Below are positions 45,277-53,856 of a stretch of DNA of 64,000 nucleotides, piece by piece. Positions within the stretch are counted from its first letter, which is position 1. The number at the start of each line of letters is the position of its first letter. Position numbers and translations under genes: made by a program. Origin of the DNA: an uncultured Roseburia sp. Lineage in GTDB: Bacteria; Bacillota; Clostridia; Lachnospirales; Lachnospiraceae. Below the pieces are notes generated by a model. That model saw only the letters and a program-made list of their open reading frames with translations, was not told where the DNA came from and ran no database searches. The DNA is taken from positions 24,011-88,010 of the forward strand of contig UQNW01000014.1 in assembly GCA_900542495.1 (NCBI GenBank). Reading direction: 5' to 3'.

Positions 45277-47295
45277 TCGGAACCGCAGGTTATCCCACTC
45301 TGATCTGACCTGATCCTTCTCATCTTTCTCAGGCGGATCAGAGACTACCCAGACTTTCTTACCGAGAAATCCAAAACCGAGTTTATAGATGTGATCGGCA
45401 GGGATGCCATAGGCAAGAAGATCCTCTTCATAGTTTCTGGTCTGAATCTGTTTCAGGGCATTCTGTGCAGTTTCCTGAACAGTCTTTTCCCTGTGTTCAT
45501 TTAAAACTTTAAATTCAAGGATATAGGCATCTTTTGTTTTGTCGAAAGGATAGATTGCAATGTCATAACGTCCTTCCCCGCTCTCACGGTTGGATACAAT
45601 GCGGTATTCCTTACGCATGGATACAATAAGTCCTAAAACAAGACCATGATAGAAATTCTCCGGGGCATGCTTTCCTTTATTCTTGGCGGTATCAAAATAA
45701 CTCATGGAATACTCGGCGATATCTTCCATCACACCGATCATATCCCAGGTTCTGTGCCTTATCAGTGCCCTTGTAAAATTCTCATATGCAATATTGCCAT
45801 TCGAAAACATGGCAATGATCTGTGTCCGGAACATTGACATAACCTCTTTGTTGGTCACGGAAACATCACACTCTGTCCATTCGTTATCTTTCACCACGTT
45901 CTCTGCCTTGATATATCCGACTGCAAGGAGAAGTGACCACAGACTATTCTCGTCTCCGTCAAGATACTGGAATGTAATATTCTCGTTGATCATCTTGTGT
46001 ATTGGTTTTCCTGTCATTAACTGTTCAATCTCGTACTTTTTATCATATGGATGTCTGCAGATAATATCCCCGATCAGTTTGTTGCTGCTGGTAAGGATCC
46101 AATAAGATCTCAACTGCCGATCATGCATATAGTTCACGATAGACCACGGATTATAAATATCTTTCTGATGACCGATAATGAATCCATCGTACATTTCCTT
46201 CACTTTTTTCATATCATCAATATTCTGGCACTTTAATGCATCCATCACCTCCTGCTCGGTGAATCCACAGCAGTCCGTGTAGATATCATCTGTCACAGTG
46301 GCGACCAGCAGATTGTTCAGGTCAGAGAAAAGTGAATTCTTCGACACTTTCGTCACTCCGGTGATAATGGCTCTGCCAAGATAGTCGTTTTCTTTCAGTG
46401 TATTATGGAATAACTGGCGGCAGGTCGTGATCATCTCATCCCAGTAACCATCCGTGTATGCTTCGATCAAAGGTGTGTCATACTCGTCAATAAGTACGAT
46501 TGGATTTACCCCAAAATGCTTATAGAGTAATTTACATAAATTCCTTATTGCATCCTCTATATAACATGTTTCATGATAAACAAGTCCCCATCGTGTTTTT
46601 TCAAATAACTCTTTGTCTTTATCTGTAAGTTTTGGACTATCCAGTAAATATTCATGATGCCCATACATTGTTCCTAATTGCCCCATCATTCCCCGGATAG
46701 ACTGCTTATAATCAATTCCCTTGCAGCCTCCGAAGCTTGTGGAGATTACCGGGATACTTCCGAACATACTACGGCTTCTTTCATCCTGCCATACCCGCAG
46801 CTTATCGAAATATTCTGGATGATCAGCATATCTTGGATCAAAAAACACTCTTATCGTACTGAGCAGTGTTGTTTTACCGAATCTTCTCGGTCTTGTGATC
46901 AATGTAATCTTTGTTCCTTCCCTGATCCACTCGGAGATAAAATGCGTCTTATCGACATAAAACTGCTGTCCACAGGTAAAGTCTTCAAAATTCTGATACC
47001 CGATCACCACCTTGGCAGAGAGATATGGATTGTGCTTAAGAATGTCCTTCAGTCCCTCCGCATAAGCCGTCAGGTGCTTTTTCTCTTCCAGCAGCTTTGT
47101 GCGCTCCTCAAATTCCATGAACACCTGCTCCCGCTCAGACACTTTCACATAATAGCTCACCGATTTTCCGTCAATCGTCCGCTGGATATACGGCTGTTCT
47201 TTCCCATTGATCTTCTTATAGGTCAGGGTTCCCTTTGGAAGTTCTTCCAGTCTCCGGTCGATCTCTTCGATTCGTTTCGTTGGATTTGTGGACAT
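45274..47295 (-). CDS. AAA-ATPase-like protein with C-terminal PD-(D/E)XK nuclease domain and N-terminal DUF6788-like region
   Basis: 673 residues. Residues 1-85 resemble the small DUF6788 domain (KRIEEIDRRLEELPKGTLTY). The AAA part begins HNPYLSAKVVIGYQNFEDFT, then Walker A RPRRFGKTTLLS and Walker B VLIDEYDTPLIEAY; FTEQEVMDALK is a family mark. The C-terminal domain has GRYDIAIYPFDK and ILEFKVLNE, the Asp and Glu-x-Lys of a PD-(D/E)XK nuclease. Function is unknown; such genes are multicopy and variable in gut Clostridia and Bacteroidetes. The start at 47295 has AGAAAGGAG. Expression is from a palindromic promoter (47318-47370). A decayed homologue lies at 58459-59422. Confidence 0.85.
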   Translation of the reverse strand: MSTNPTKRIEEIDRRLEELPKGTLTYKKINGKEQPYIQRTIDGKSVSYYVKVSEREQVFMEFEERTKLLEEKKHLTAYAEGLKDILKHNPYLSAKVVIGYQNFEDFTCGQQFYVDKTHFISEWIREGTKITLITRPRRFGKTTLLSTIRVFFDPRYADHPEYFDKLRVWQDERSRSMFGSIPVISTSFGGCKGIDYKQSIRGMMGQLGTMYGHHEYLLDSPKLTDKDKELFEKTRWGLVYHETCYIEDAIRNLCKLLYKHFGVNPIVLIDEYDTPLIEAYTDGYWDEMITTCRQLFHNTLKENDYLGRAIITGVTKVSKNSLFSDLNNLLVATVTDDIYTDCCGFTEQEVMDALKCQNIDDMKKVKEMYDGFIIGHQKDIYNPWSIVNYMHDRQLRSYWILTSSNKLIGDIICRHPYDKKYEIEQLMTGKPIHKMINENITFQYLDGDENSLWSLLLAVGYIKAENVVKDNEWTECDVSVTNKEVMSMFRTQIIAMFSNGNIAYENFTRALIRHRTWDMIGVMEDIAEYSMSYFDTAKNKGKHAPENFYHGLVLGLIVSMRKEYRIVSNRESGEGRYDIAIYPFDKTKDAYILEFKVLNEHREKTVQETAQNALKQIQTRNYEEDLLAYGIPADHIYKLGFGFLGKKVWVVSDPPEKDEKDQVRSEWDNLRFR

Positions 47296-47317
47296 AGTGG
47301 CTCCTTTCTATATAAAA

Positions 47318-47370
47318 ATGGTTATCATTGGTTATATATGTATCATATAACCAATGATAACCATTGTCAA
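47318..47370 (-). promoter_or_regulatory. Promoter with 20-bp inverted-repeat operator of the AAA/PD-(D/E)XK gene
   Basis: Minus strand TTGACA (47365-47370), 17-nt spacer, TATGAT (47342-47347). Two perfect 20-nt arms (47318-47337 and 47345-47364) separated by 7 nt overlap the spacer and transcription start; each arm contains GGTTAT twice. The -35 box overlaps the end of the GNAT gene upstream. Confidence 0.8.
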
Positions 47371-47825
47371 TTGCCTTTTAATATTTTCCGAAGCATCGGT
47401 TCCTCGCCCAACTGCACCCCTTCAAATTTTTTGTAAAATCTGTCGGCATTCTCGTTGGTAGCACGGATCAGATAATATTGATGGATTTCATGCTTTGCGC
47501 AGTCTTTTTCAAACTCTGCAAACAGCTTCCGGGCAACGCCGCTGTGCCGGTATTCGGGCAAAACATATACCCAATTCACATACGCCATGCGATATCCATC
47601 CTGCATACACCCATAAAAATGATACTCAATTCTTCCTACCACCTGATTATTTTCCATCGCAAGAATTGATGTAGACTTTTCATAAAATGAATCCCGAAGC
47701 CTTGTCCTGATTCCTTCCTCATCTATCTCGTCCACCGTCATCATATCCGGCTCCTGCTGCACCGCAAGCTTTAAATAGGCAATATACTGCTCTACATTCT
47801 GTTCATTTAATCTTTCAAAATACAT
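47367..47825 (-). CDS. GNAT family N-acetyltransferase
   Basis: 152 residues from the ATG at 47825 (MYFERLNEQNVEQY); upstream in-frame codons overlap the previous gene. The acetyl-CoA motif reads VYVLPEYRHSGVARKLF (an R-x-x-G-x-A loop). Substrate unknown. The last residues, VQLGEEPMLRKI, nearly match the end of the GNAT at 48396-48908. Third gene of a three-GNAT run. Confidence 0.85.
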   Translation of the reverse strand: MYFERLNEQNVEQYIAYLKLAVQQEPDMMTVDEIDEEGIRTRLRDSFYEKSTSILAMENNQVVGRIEYHFYGCMQDGYRMAYVNWVYVLPEYRHSGVARKLFAEFEKDCAKHEIHQYYLIRATNENADRFYKKFEGVQLGEEPMLRKILKGN

Positions 47826-47839
47826 TTTCTTCCTTCTTT

Positions 47840-48403
47840 CTAATACCTGTAAATATGGTTCTCCAAAACATACGTTTCGCCTGTTCTTGGATCTGTCTTC
47901 TCTTCTGACAACGAATCGAATACAAATCCACATGACAACTGTAACGCTCTGGAAGCGGCATTGCCCGTCCGGTTGCAGGCATGGAATTCTTTTGCTCCCA
48001 GTTTTCCTGCCTCCCCAAGAAGTGCCGTAAGTATCTGTCTCCCATAACCTTTTCGCACAAATTCCGGTCCAAGTGCAATACCTGTCTCTTCATAAATGCC
48101 CCGTTCCAGTTCGCGCATGCCTGCAAAACCGATTGCTTCACCCGTTTTCTTTAAATACACAAATAACGCATACTTATTCTCCGGTTTTTCTTCAAATGCA
48201 ATCGTGCGTTTCATTCGATCTTTTGCGACTTCGTCTGTCTCTGTCAGTGACCAGAGCATATACTTTGCACTTTCCTTGTGTCTCCACAGGTTATGATAAA
48301 TTGCTTTCCAGTCATCAAATTCCGCTTTCTTTAAAATAAGATCTTTGGTTTCTAACTTTACGTCAGAGTAATCTGTTACCACTTTTCTTTTCCTCTTATA
48401 CAT
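47840..48403 (-). CDS. GNAT family N-acetyltransferase (RimJ/RimL-like)
   Basis: 187 residues; GAGGGAAG precedes the ATG. The acetyl-CoA loop is EFVRKGYGRQIL, with the RimJ/L-like HACNRTGNAASRALQLSCGF C-terminal motif. These enzymes acetylate protein N-termini or small amines; substrate unknown. It overlaps the preceding GNAT gene by 8 nt, so translation is probably coupled. Confidence 0.87.
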   Translation of the reverse strand: MYKRKRKVVTDYSDVKLETKDLILKKAEFDDWKAIYHNLWRHKESAKYMLWSLTETDEVAKDRMKRTIAFEEKPENKYALFVYLKKTGEAIGFAGMRELERGIYEETGIALGPEFVRKGYGRQILTALLGEAGKLGAKEFHACNRTGNAASRALQLSCGFVFDSLSEEKTDPRTGETYVLENHIYRY

Positions 48404-48908
48404 CTTCCCTCATTATTTTCCGAAGCATCGGTTTCTCGTCCAACTGTACATTTTCTTTTTCCACCCTTATCATTTTTATAATATACTCTGTCGTGCCTTC
48501 TTCCAATTCTTTTTCTCCATTTTCCATAAATCCGTGACGATGATAAAATGCAATCGCTCTCGTATTTTTCTCCAACGCCCACAAATGATCAACATCAAAA
48601 GTTGAAATTGCATGCTCCATTAATTTCTTTCCAATTCCACCACTTTGAAAGCATGGATCGACATACAATTTACGGATTTCTGTTCCATGGATTTCCATAA
48701 ATCCTTTCACAATTCCACATTCATCGGCGACATACAGATTTTTCAGAACTTCCCCTTTTCCGAAATAATGATCTATCATGGATACAACCTGCAATTCTCC
48801 AAATGAATACTCTTCCTGCTTAAAAATTGGGAAATAATTGATTCTGTTATTAAATACAAAAATTTCTGCGATGCGCGACAAATCTTCTTCTGTTGCTTTT
48901 CTGATCAT
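48396..48908 (-). CDS. GNAT family N-acetyltransferase
   Basis: 170 residues. The acetyl-CoA motif is DPCFQSGGIGKKLMEHA, followed by ALEKNTRAIAFYHRHGF, typical of small-molecule GNATs. The C-terminal tail VQLDEKPMLRKI is almost identical to that of the GNAT at 47367-47825 although the bodies differ. First of the three-GNAT run, 80 nt downstream of the antiporter gene, so it may be read from the fluoride-responsive promoter. Confidence 0.87.
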   Translation of the reverse strand: MIRKATEEDLSRIAEIFVFNNRINYFPIFKQEEYSFGELQVVSMIDHYFGKGEVLKNLYVADECGIVKGFMEIHGTEIRKLYVDPCFQSGGIGKKLMEHAISTFDVDHLWALEKNTRAIAFYHRHGFMENGEKELEEGTTEYIIKMIRVEKENVQLDEKPMLRKIMREDV

Positions 48909-48988
48909 CTCCGGATACCCCTGTCATTTTCTTTTATCTGAAATCAATATAACACACTTTCCGCCAAAATACTTTCTAAAAATCTTTT

Positions 48989-49822
48989 TTAATTTTCCTT
49001 TTCCAACAACCTTTTTGACACAAATACAGGGCTTTTCATTTTGATCACACAAGCCATAGCGACCACCGCAAGCAGTCCTGATAAGGAAATTTTTCCTTCC
49101 AGCCATCCTTCCACTGATACCAGTAAAAAGGAAAATCCAAGAACAATGATTACTTTTATACTGTTACGCACGCAGTGTTTTCTCGCATATGCCGTCTCAA
49201 AGAAAAGATACAGTCCATAACCTGTCACTGAGCCTAAAATTATACCAAGTACGATTGACACCGGAATATTTACAAAATCAAGTACATTGGCATGACCACC
49301 CTGCGCAATACTTAGAAATGTTGTAAACAATACAATCACAAAAATATCATCGCACGACGCACCCGCCATGATCATCTGTGGAATTGCTTTCTCTGTGCCA
49401 TATTTCTTCTCCATAAGAGTTACCATTCTTGGAACGACCACCGCCGGAGATACCGCACCGAGCACAGCTCCCATCACGGCTGCCTCCACTCTTGTGATTC
49501 CTAAGATTGCCCGGGCGCAAAGCACATAACCTGCAATTTCAAGCGATGCAGGTACAAACGACAGTAATACAGCGGAACGCCCGGCTTTTTTCAGATCTTT
49601 TAAATCCAGTGAAAGTCCGGCTTTCAATAAAATAATAATCAGTGCCATCTTCCGCAGCTCAGCGGAGATTGATAAAATGGATGGATCAAGCAAATCGAGC
49701 ACATACGGTCCCAACACAATTCCGGTGACGAGTATTCCGATGATCCGTGGCAGCTTCAGTTTCTGGCAAATGGCTCCCATTGCAAGCCCTACAATAAAAA
49801 TAAGTGATAATGATGCTAACAT
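48989..49822 (-). CDS. Cation/proton antiporter (CPA family), C-terminally shortened
   Basis: 277 residues, against about 380-400 for relatives. About eight membrane segments are present, with GIVLGPYVLDLLDPS and GASCDDIFVIVLF, the latter containing the ion-binding Asp pair region. The chain stops after SPVFVSKRLLEKEN, where homologues continue with three or four more helices; the 80 nt up to the next gene cannot encode them. It may be a functional short form or a degenerating gene. A fluoride riboswitch and promoter precede it, and this antiporter family is a known partner of fluoride riboswitches. TGGAGG before the ATG. Confidence 0.8.
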   Translation of the reverse strand: MLASLSLIFIVGLAMGAICQKLKLPRIIGILVTGIVLGPYVLDLLDPSILSISAELRKMALIIILLKAGLSLDLKDLKKAGRSAVLLSFVPASLEIAGYVLCARAILGITRVEAAVMGAVLGAVSPAVVVPRMVTLMEKKYGTEKAIPQMIMAGASCDDIFVIVLFTTFLSIAQGGHANVLDFVNIPVSIVLGIILGSVTGYGLYLFFETAYARKHCVRNSIKVIIVLGFSFLLVSVEGWLEGKISLSGLLAVVAMACVIKMKSPVFVSKRLLEKEN

Positions 49823-49854
49823 AAATCCTCCATTTTTCTTTTTCTATAGACGCA

Positions 49855-49957
49855 AAAAAGCTGATGCCTTCTGCGACTATAATTTCAAATAGTCGTAGAA
49901 GTCATCAGCTATATTCAGCAGTTCTGGTTTCCCAAGGGAGAACTTCATTCCCTCTCA
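49855..49957 (-). promoter_or_regulatory. Fluoride (crcB-type) riboswitch with terminator
   Basis: Minus strand: GAGGGA and TCCCTT form P1 (about 49934-49954) enclosing ATGAAGTTC, then an extra small hairpin, ACTGCT-loop-AGCTGATGACTTCTAC (49895-49925); GAAGT pairs with ACTTC as in fluoride aptamers. The 3' half of the aptamer (49890-49910) is also the 5' arm of a terminator whose other arm is at 49855-49880 and ends in T6, so ligand binding and termination exclude each other. Gene context (CPA antiporter) agrees. Confidence 0.8.
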
Positions 49958-49967
49958 TTCGAATTTT

Positions 49968-49996
49968 GTACTACCACCTGTTTTTGGATATGTCAA
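49968..49996 (-). promoter_or_regulatory. Promoter upstream of the fluoride riboswitch
   Basis: TTGACA (49991-49996), 17-nt spacer, TAGTAC (49968-49973) on the minus strand, about 12 nt before the aptamer. Confidence 0.6.
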
Positions 49997-50053
49997 TCGC
50001 CATATTTGCTGTACGGATACTGACTGTATCGAAAACTGCAAATCACACTGTAG

Positions 50054-50665
50054 TTATTCTACCTCAAATACCACAATCCGCTCTCTTTTATTTTCCCCCG
50101 GAAACAAATCTCTGCAATCGATTTCATCGGAAAAGATAAGTTCGTCTACTGTCATTAAATAAGAAATGTATTCATCCGAAGGATAATAAAAGAATAAAAG
50201 CAATTCCCTCGGATTCTCATAATAGGATTCCAACACGCGCGCCAAAACTTTCTTTAATATCTCTATCGAAAATGGATTAAAAAAGTAGATTCGGTCTACC
50301 TCTGCCGGAACCGAAAACTGCACGGCATCTGCAAGTACAAATTCTGTCCGCCCTGCCGCGGCCCCCTGTTCTCTGTTTTCTACCGCTTTCTCATAAATCC
50401 GCTCGTTGTATTCCACACCGATCGTGTGACAGCGTGTCTGATAAGACAGGAAAAAATCCACTCTGCCTTTGCCACAGCCATAATCTAAAAGTGTATTTTC
50501 TTTGCGAAGCAGACCAGAATTTGCAAACCGCTCTAACACCGTATATGGCGTCGGTTCATACGGATATCGGTACTGATCTGAATTGGAATCATCACGTCCG
50601 GTTGTGTGAATCTGTAGTAATTTATCCCATTTCTGTTCTTCATCGTTTTCCTGTGATTTTTTCAT
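50054..50665 (-). CDS. Class I SAM-dependent methyltransferase
   Basis: 203 residues from the ATG at 50665 (MKKSQENDEEQ); a TTG five codons earlier is less likely. Motif I is LLDYGCGKGRVDFFL (about 70-84), followed by GVEYNERIYEKA (acidic residue for the ribose) and FFNPF in the motif IV position. Cytoplasmic; substrate unknown. Not obviously co-transcribed with neighbours. Confidence 0.85.
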   Translation of the reverse strand: MKKSQENDEEQKWDKLLQIHTTGRDDSNSDQYRYPYEPTPYTVLERFANSGLLRKENTLLDYGCGKGRVDFFLSYQTRCHTIGVEYNERIYEKAVENREQGAAAGRTEFVLADAVQFSVPAEVDRIYFFNPFSIEILKKVLARVLESYYENPRELLLFFYYPSDEYISYLMTVDELIFSDEIDCRDLFPGENKRERIVVFEVE

Positions 50666-50824
50666 GTTCTCTTTCCACAACTCTCCGAATATAAATTTCT
50701 TTTAGCCCCATGAATCTGCCCTTATCAGTTCCAGTACAGCGTTCAAAAATTAACTGAATCAATAGCGCAGATGGAAATTCATACAAGTTATTAGCTCAGT
50801 TATTTACAGAACGATGTACTAGTC

Positions 50825-51508
50825 TTAGCAGTTTTCACGCAGTGTTTTCAGATAAACTTTCTGTTCCTCTGTGATGCGGTAGCTCTCCACCGCTTTCTGA
50901 ATCGTTTTTCTGTGCACCCATGGTGATAATTTCCGCTCTTTTACATATGGAATGACCGCATCCCACTGCTTTGCAAGGGCTGTTGCAAGATACCATGCGA
51001 TCATCATATTTACATAATATTCTTCCGATTCTACTTCTGCGACAATTTTTATATACTCTGGTTTGAAATCCTCATCCAGATAAAAGCTCATCAGCGTTCC
51101 GATTCCATAGCGGATTGTATAGGTATCCCCGGATGCAATCCATTCTTTTATCACAGGAAGAAGTTCTATTTTGTTCTTTGCAAAGCACTTTGGTCTTGGA
51201 ATATCGCAGGTCGCCCAGTTATTAATATATGGAAGAAAACGTTTCACTTCTGCCAGACAGTGTTCATAATCTTTGATACCTGAAACCAACAGCATATGAA
51301 GGTTATTTTCTTCATAATACCGATGCGGAAGTTCCTTTAAAAATGCCTCTGCTGCTTCCGTTTTTGCAAATTCTTTCGCAAATTTCCGCAGTGCCGGTGT
51401 GCGGATCCCGATGATCGTCTCCTTGTCAATCCCCGGCATCAGGTTACTGTGAAAATCTTTATATTTTAAATCCTGTAATTCGAATAATTTGCGCTGTAAG
51501 CTGTTCAT
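50825..51508 (-). CDS. AlkD-like DNA alkylation repair protein (HEAT-repeat)
   Basis: 227 residues from the ATG at 51508 (MNSLQRKLFELQDLKYKDFH). The family pattern GIRTPALRKFAKEFAKT, then NNWATCDIPRPKCF, is present, as is AWYLATALAKQWD. AlkD proteins are DNA glycosylases removing cationic N3- and N7-alkyl bases using HEAT-like repeats. The gene is 17 nt downstream of an AAA/PD-(D/E)XK gene and may be co-transcribed with it. Confidence 0.88.
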   Translation of the reverse strand: MNSLQRKLFELQDLKYKDFHSNLMPGIDKETIIGIRTPALRKFAKEFAKTEAAEAFLKELPHRYYEENNLHMLLVSGIKDYEHCLAEVKRFLPYINNWATCDIPRPKCFAKNKIELLPVIKEWIASGDTYTIRYGIGTLMSFYLDEDFKPEYIKIVAEVESEEYYVNMMIAWYLATALAKQWDAVIPYVKERKLSPWVHRKTIQKAVESYRITEEQKVYLKTLRENC

Positions 51509-51525
51509 GTTTTTCTCTTTCACTT

Positions 51526-53130
51526 TTATAGTTCTTCCACTTTGCAATCATGCTCTTTTGTTTCTTTGTTATAACTGATTCCAACCGCGAGGATACGTCC
51601 TGTATATTTATTTTTTTCTGCTGTTTTTCCTCTGAACCGCAGAGCATAGTCTTTTTCTTTAATCTGTGCAATTGCATCTTCTGGTGAATGATCTACTTTT
51701 AATTCCAGTATGATACAATCTTGATCATATCGAACCGGATAAAATATAAAATCTACAAATCCCTTTCCAGCCTTCTCCTCACGTTCCACTCTGTACTGAT
51801 CTCTTGCTGACAAATAAACAAGATTGACAATTGCTGAAAGTTCTGTCTCATTATTATAAGACAAAATCGGCACTTCTGTATTATGAGCATACTGAATTAT
51901 CTTTGTCATTGTCTCTGTATCTTTGGCTAGTGTCGCCTGTAACATCTGTGATGATATGTTGGCAAGACGGTAAATATATCCTAACGATTTTTCTTTTTTC
52001 ATCATCGCTGTATAGCTGCCCAAAAGTTCCTTATTTGGTATAAATACTTTTCCATTATCGTATGTCAGCAAACCATATACTACCATTGCAGAATATATTT
52101 CCTCTTTGGTCTTTAGTTCTGGTGCTGTTGCAGCATATTCCTGTATCCCTGTTGGTATTTTTTCTCCTGCAAACATTAAAGTAAGATCGTTCTGGATTTC
52201 ATCTACGTTATGACTGATATATGTGAAAATAGAGTCATATTTTCCTGAACTCACCCAATAATTTGACAATTGATTATCTGTCAATGCGCATACTACCGAA
52301 CGTGGATTGTATAATCTTTCTCCTGATGCAGTGTGATATCCATCATACCATTCCCTGAGATTTGCGCGTGTAATCTGTGGCTTTTTCGTTTGCTCCAGAT
52401 AGCACTGGTACAATCTGTCAACTTCACTCTCTGTAAAGCCAAAATATTCACTAAACCGAACTCTTGTTGCCATATTGTATTCCAAAAACATATTCAGTTC
52501 TGAACCATCTGAATATTTTGCAATCGGAAGTACACCGGTCATATATGCCAGTTCTACATAGCTTTTCCCTTTCAATAAAAGTTTCAGAAAAAGCAGATAA
52601 TTTTCTCTGTCACGTTCCGTAACAAAAGACATCTGGAAAACTGCGTCCCATTCATCCATCACAAATATGAATTTATGTCCTGTTTTGTCAAAAACCTGAG
52701 AAAGCACATCCCAGACCGCCTCATTTTTGTCTATCGCAATCTCCGGATATGCCTCGTTAATATCTCTGACAAGTCCATCCTGTATTCTGCCAATATACTC
52801 CTCATAACTATGACATTCTCTTGGCATTTCACTAAAATCAATATATATCACATCATGGCAGCCTGCCTGCTCCTTATATTGATCATATTGTGCGATTGCA
52901 AGCTTCTCAAATAAAGATTTTTCACTATTTTTTTCAAAAAAAGCTGCTATCATATTTGCCATAACTGTTTTTCCGAAACGTCGCGGACGGGTAATACAGA
53001 AAAAACGCTGTTCCTGCTGTAATGCTGGAATTAATTCTTTTAATATTTCTGTCTTATCAACAAAAAAGGTTCCATTCATTACGGTCTTGTATTTATCATA
53101 TGGTTCCTTATTATTTAAAAACTGTCCCAT
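51526..53130 (-). CDS. AAA-ATPase-like protein with PD-(D/E)XK nuclease domain (second type)
   Basis: 534 residues. It starts directly with the AAA module (FVDKTEILKELIPALQQ), Walker A RPRRFGKTVMANMI, Walker B FIFVMDEWDAVFQM, then FTESEVDRLYQ. The C-terminal nuclease-like domain has GFVDFIFYPVRYD and IILELKVDHS. It lacks the DUF6788-like N-terminus and is only distantly related to the gene at 45274-47295 (VMDEWDA versus LIDEYDT). Function unknown. The next gene in line encodes an AlkD-like repair protein. Confidence 0.85.
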   Translation of the reverse strand: MGQFLNNKEPYDKYKTVMNGTFFVDKTEILKELIPALQQEQRFFCITRPRRFGKTVMANMIAAFFEKNSEKSLFEKLAIAQYDQYKEQAGCHDVIYIDFSEMPRECHSYEEYIGRIQDGLVRDINEAYPEIAIDKNEAVWDVLSQVFDKTGHKFIFVMDEWDAVFQMSFVTERDRENYLLFLKLLLKGKSYVELAYMTGVLPIAKYSDGSELNMFLEYNMATRVRFSEYFGFTESEVDRLYQCYLEQTKKPQITRANLREWYDGYHTASGERLYNPRSVVCALTDNQLSNYWVSSGKYDSIFTYISHNVDEIQNDLTLMFAGEKIPTGIQEYAATAPELKTKEEIYSAMVVYGLLTYDNGKVFIPNKELLGSYTAMMKKEKSLGYIYRLANISSQMLQATLAKDTETMTKIIQYAHNTEVPILSYNNETELSAIVNLVYLSARDQYRVEREEKAGKGFVDFIFYPVRYDQDCIILELKVDHSPEDAIAQIKEKDYALRFRGKTAEKNKYTGRILAVGISYNKETKEHDCKVEEL

Positions 53131-53159
53131 TCTACTCGCCCCCTTAGCCTGATACTATG

Positions 53160-53188
53160 AGTATATCTTTTTTTCCAAATGGGTGCAA
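53160..53188 (-). promoter_or_regulatory. Promoter of the second-type AAA gene
   Basis: TTGCAC (53183-53188), 17-nt spacer, TATACT (53160-53165) on the minus strand. A short imperfect palindrome (GATACTATGAGTATATC, 53151-53167) covers the -10 box. Confidence 0.6.
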
Positions 53189-53208
53189 GAATCATCTGTT
53201 AATTCCTG

Positions 53209-53856
53209 TTAAAACTCCTTCTTCTCCATAATACGTCCGCTGATCTGGTACGAAACAAACAGTGCCAGCAGTGTGATCCCGATAATACTACCAGTCATCA
53301 CTGCCACATTCAGATTGTCTATCACGGTCAGTGCCTGATTCAACCGTTCTATTCCAATCACTTTCTCACAAAAATATGCAATTACAGCGATTACTCCCAT
53401 CATTCCTAATGTCACAATCCGGATTTTTTCACTACCAAACCTAATCTGCGCCGGAATTATGAAAAAATTGATCAAAAGAATGATTAACAAAATTACTGTG
53501 GCTGTCAGCATATCGTCTGCCAAAACAACCGGTATGCCACGCACTACTTCTTTCACCAGATACAGGCAGACTGCAATTACCCAGGCTGCCACTGCTCCTC
53601 CGACACATAACAGATACTTTTCTTTTATATAGGTTCTTTTATTGATCGGCAGCGCCAGTAAAAACTGATAGCCGTGATCCATCTCATCATACGCAATCGT
53701 ACTGCTTGCGATCATCCCTGTCACAAACGGCAGATATCCAATGATAAAATTTCCGTTGCCTAAAAATGCGACTGCAAATAAAATTGCAAATAAAATTATC
53801 AGTGTCTGTTTTGTTCCCCATAATAACCGAATATCTTTTTCCAATAAACCTGCCAT
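53209..53856 (-). CDS. ABC-2 type transporter permease
   Basis: 215 residues with six hydrophobic segments and GYQFLLALPINKRTYIKEKY, the usual motif of ABC-2 permeases paired with YtrB/YhcH-like ATPases. Start overlaps the ATPase stop by 1 nt. With the ATPase and the GntR regulator it forms a three-gene export system resembling B. subtilis ytr/bcr-type operons; substrate unknown. Confidence 0.88.
   Translation of the reverse strand: MAGLLEKDIRLLWGTKQTLIILFAILFAVAFLGNGNFIIGYLPFVTGMIASSTIAYDEMDHGYQFLLALPINKRTYIKEKYLLCVGGAVAAWVIAVCLYLVKEVVRGIPVVLADDMLTATVILLIILLINFFIIPAQIRFGSEKIRIVTLGMMGVIAVIAYFCEKVIGIERLNQALTVIDNLNVAVMTGSIIGITLLALFVSYQISGRIMEKKEF

Noticed and set aside
48924..49106. Missing C-terminus of the antiporter in another frame downstream
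   Set aside because: The frame-shifted reading gives KYFGGKCVILISDKRK without membrane helices, and only 80 nt remain before the next gene.
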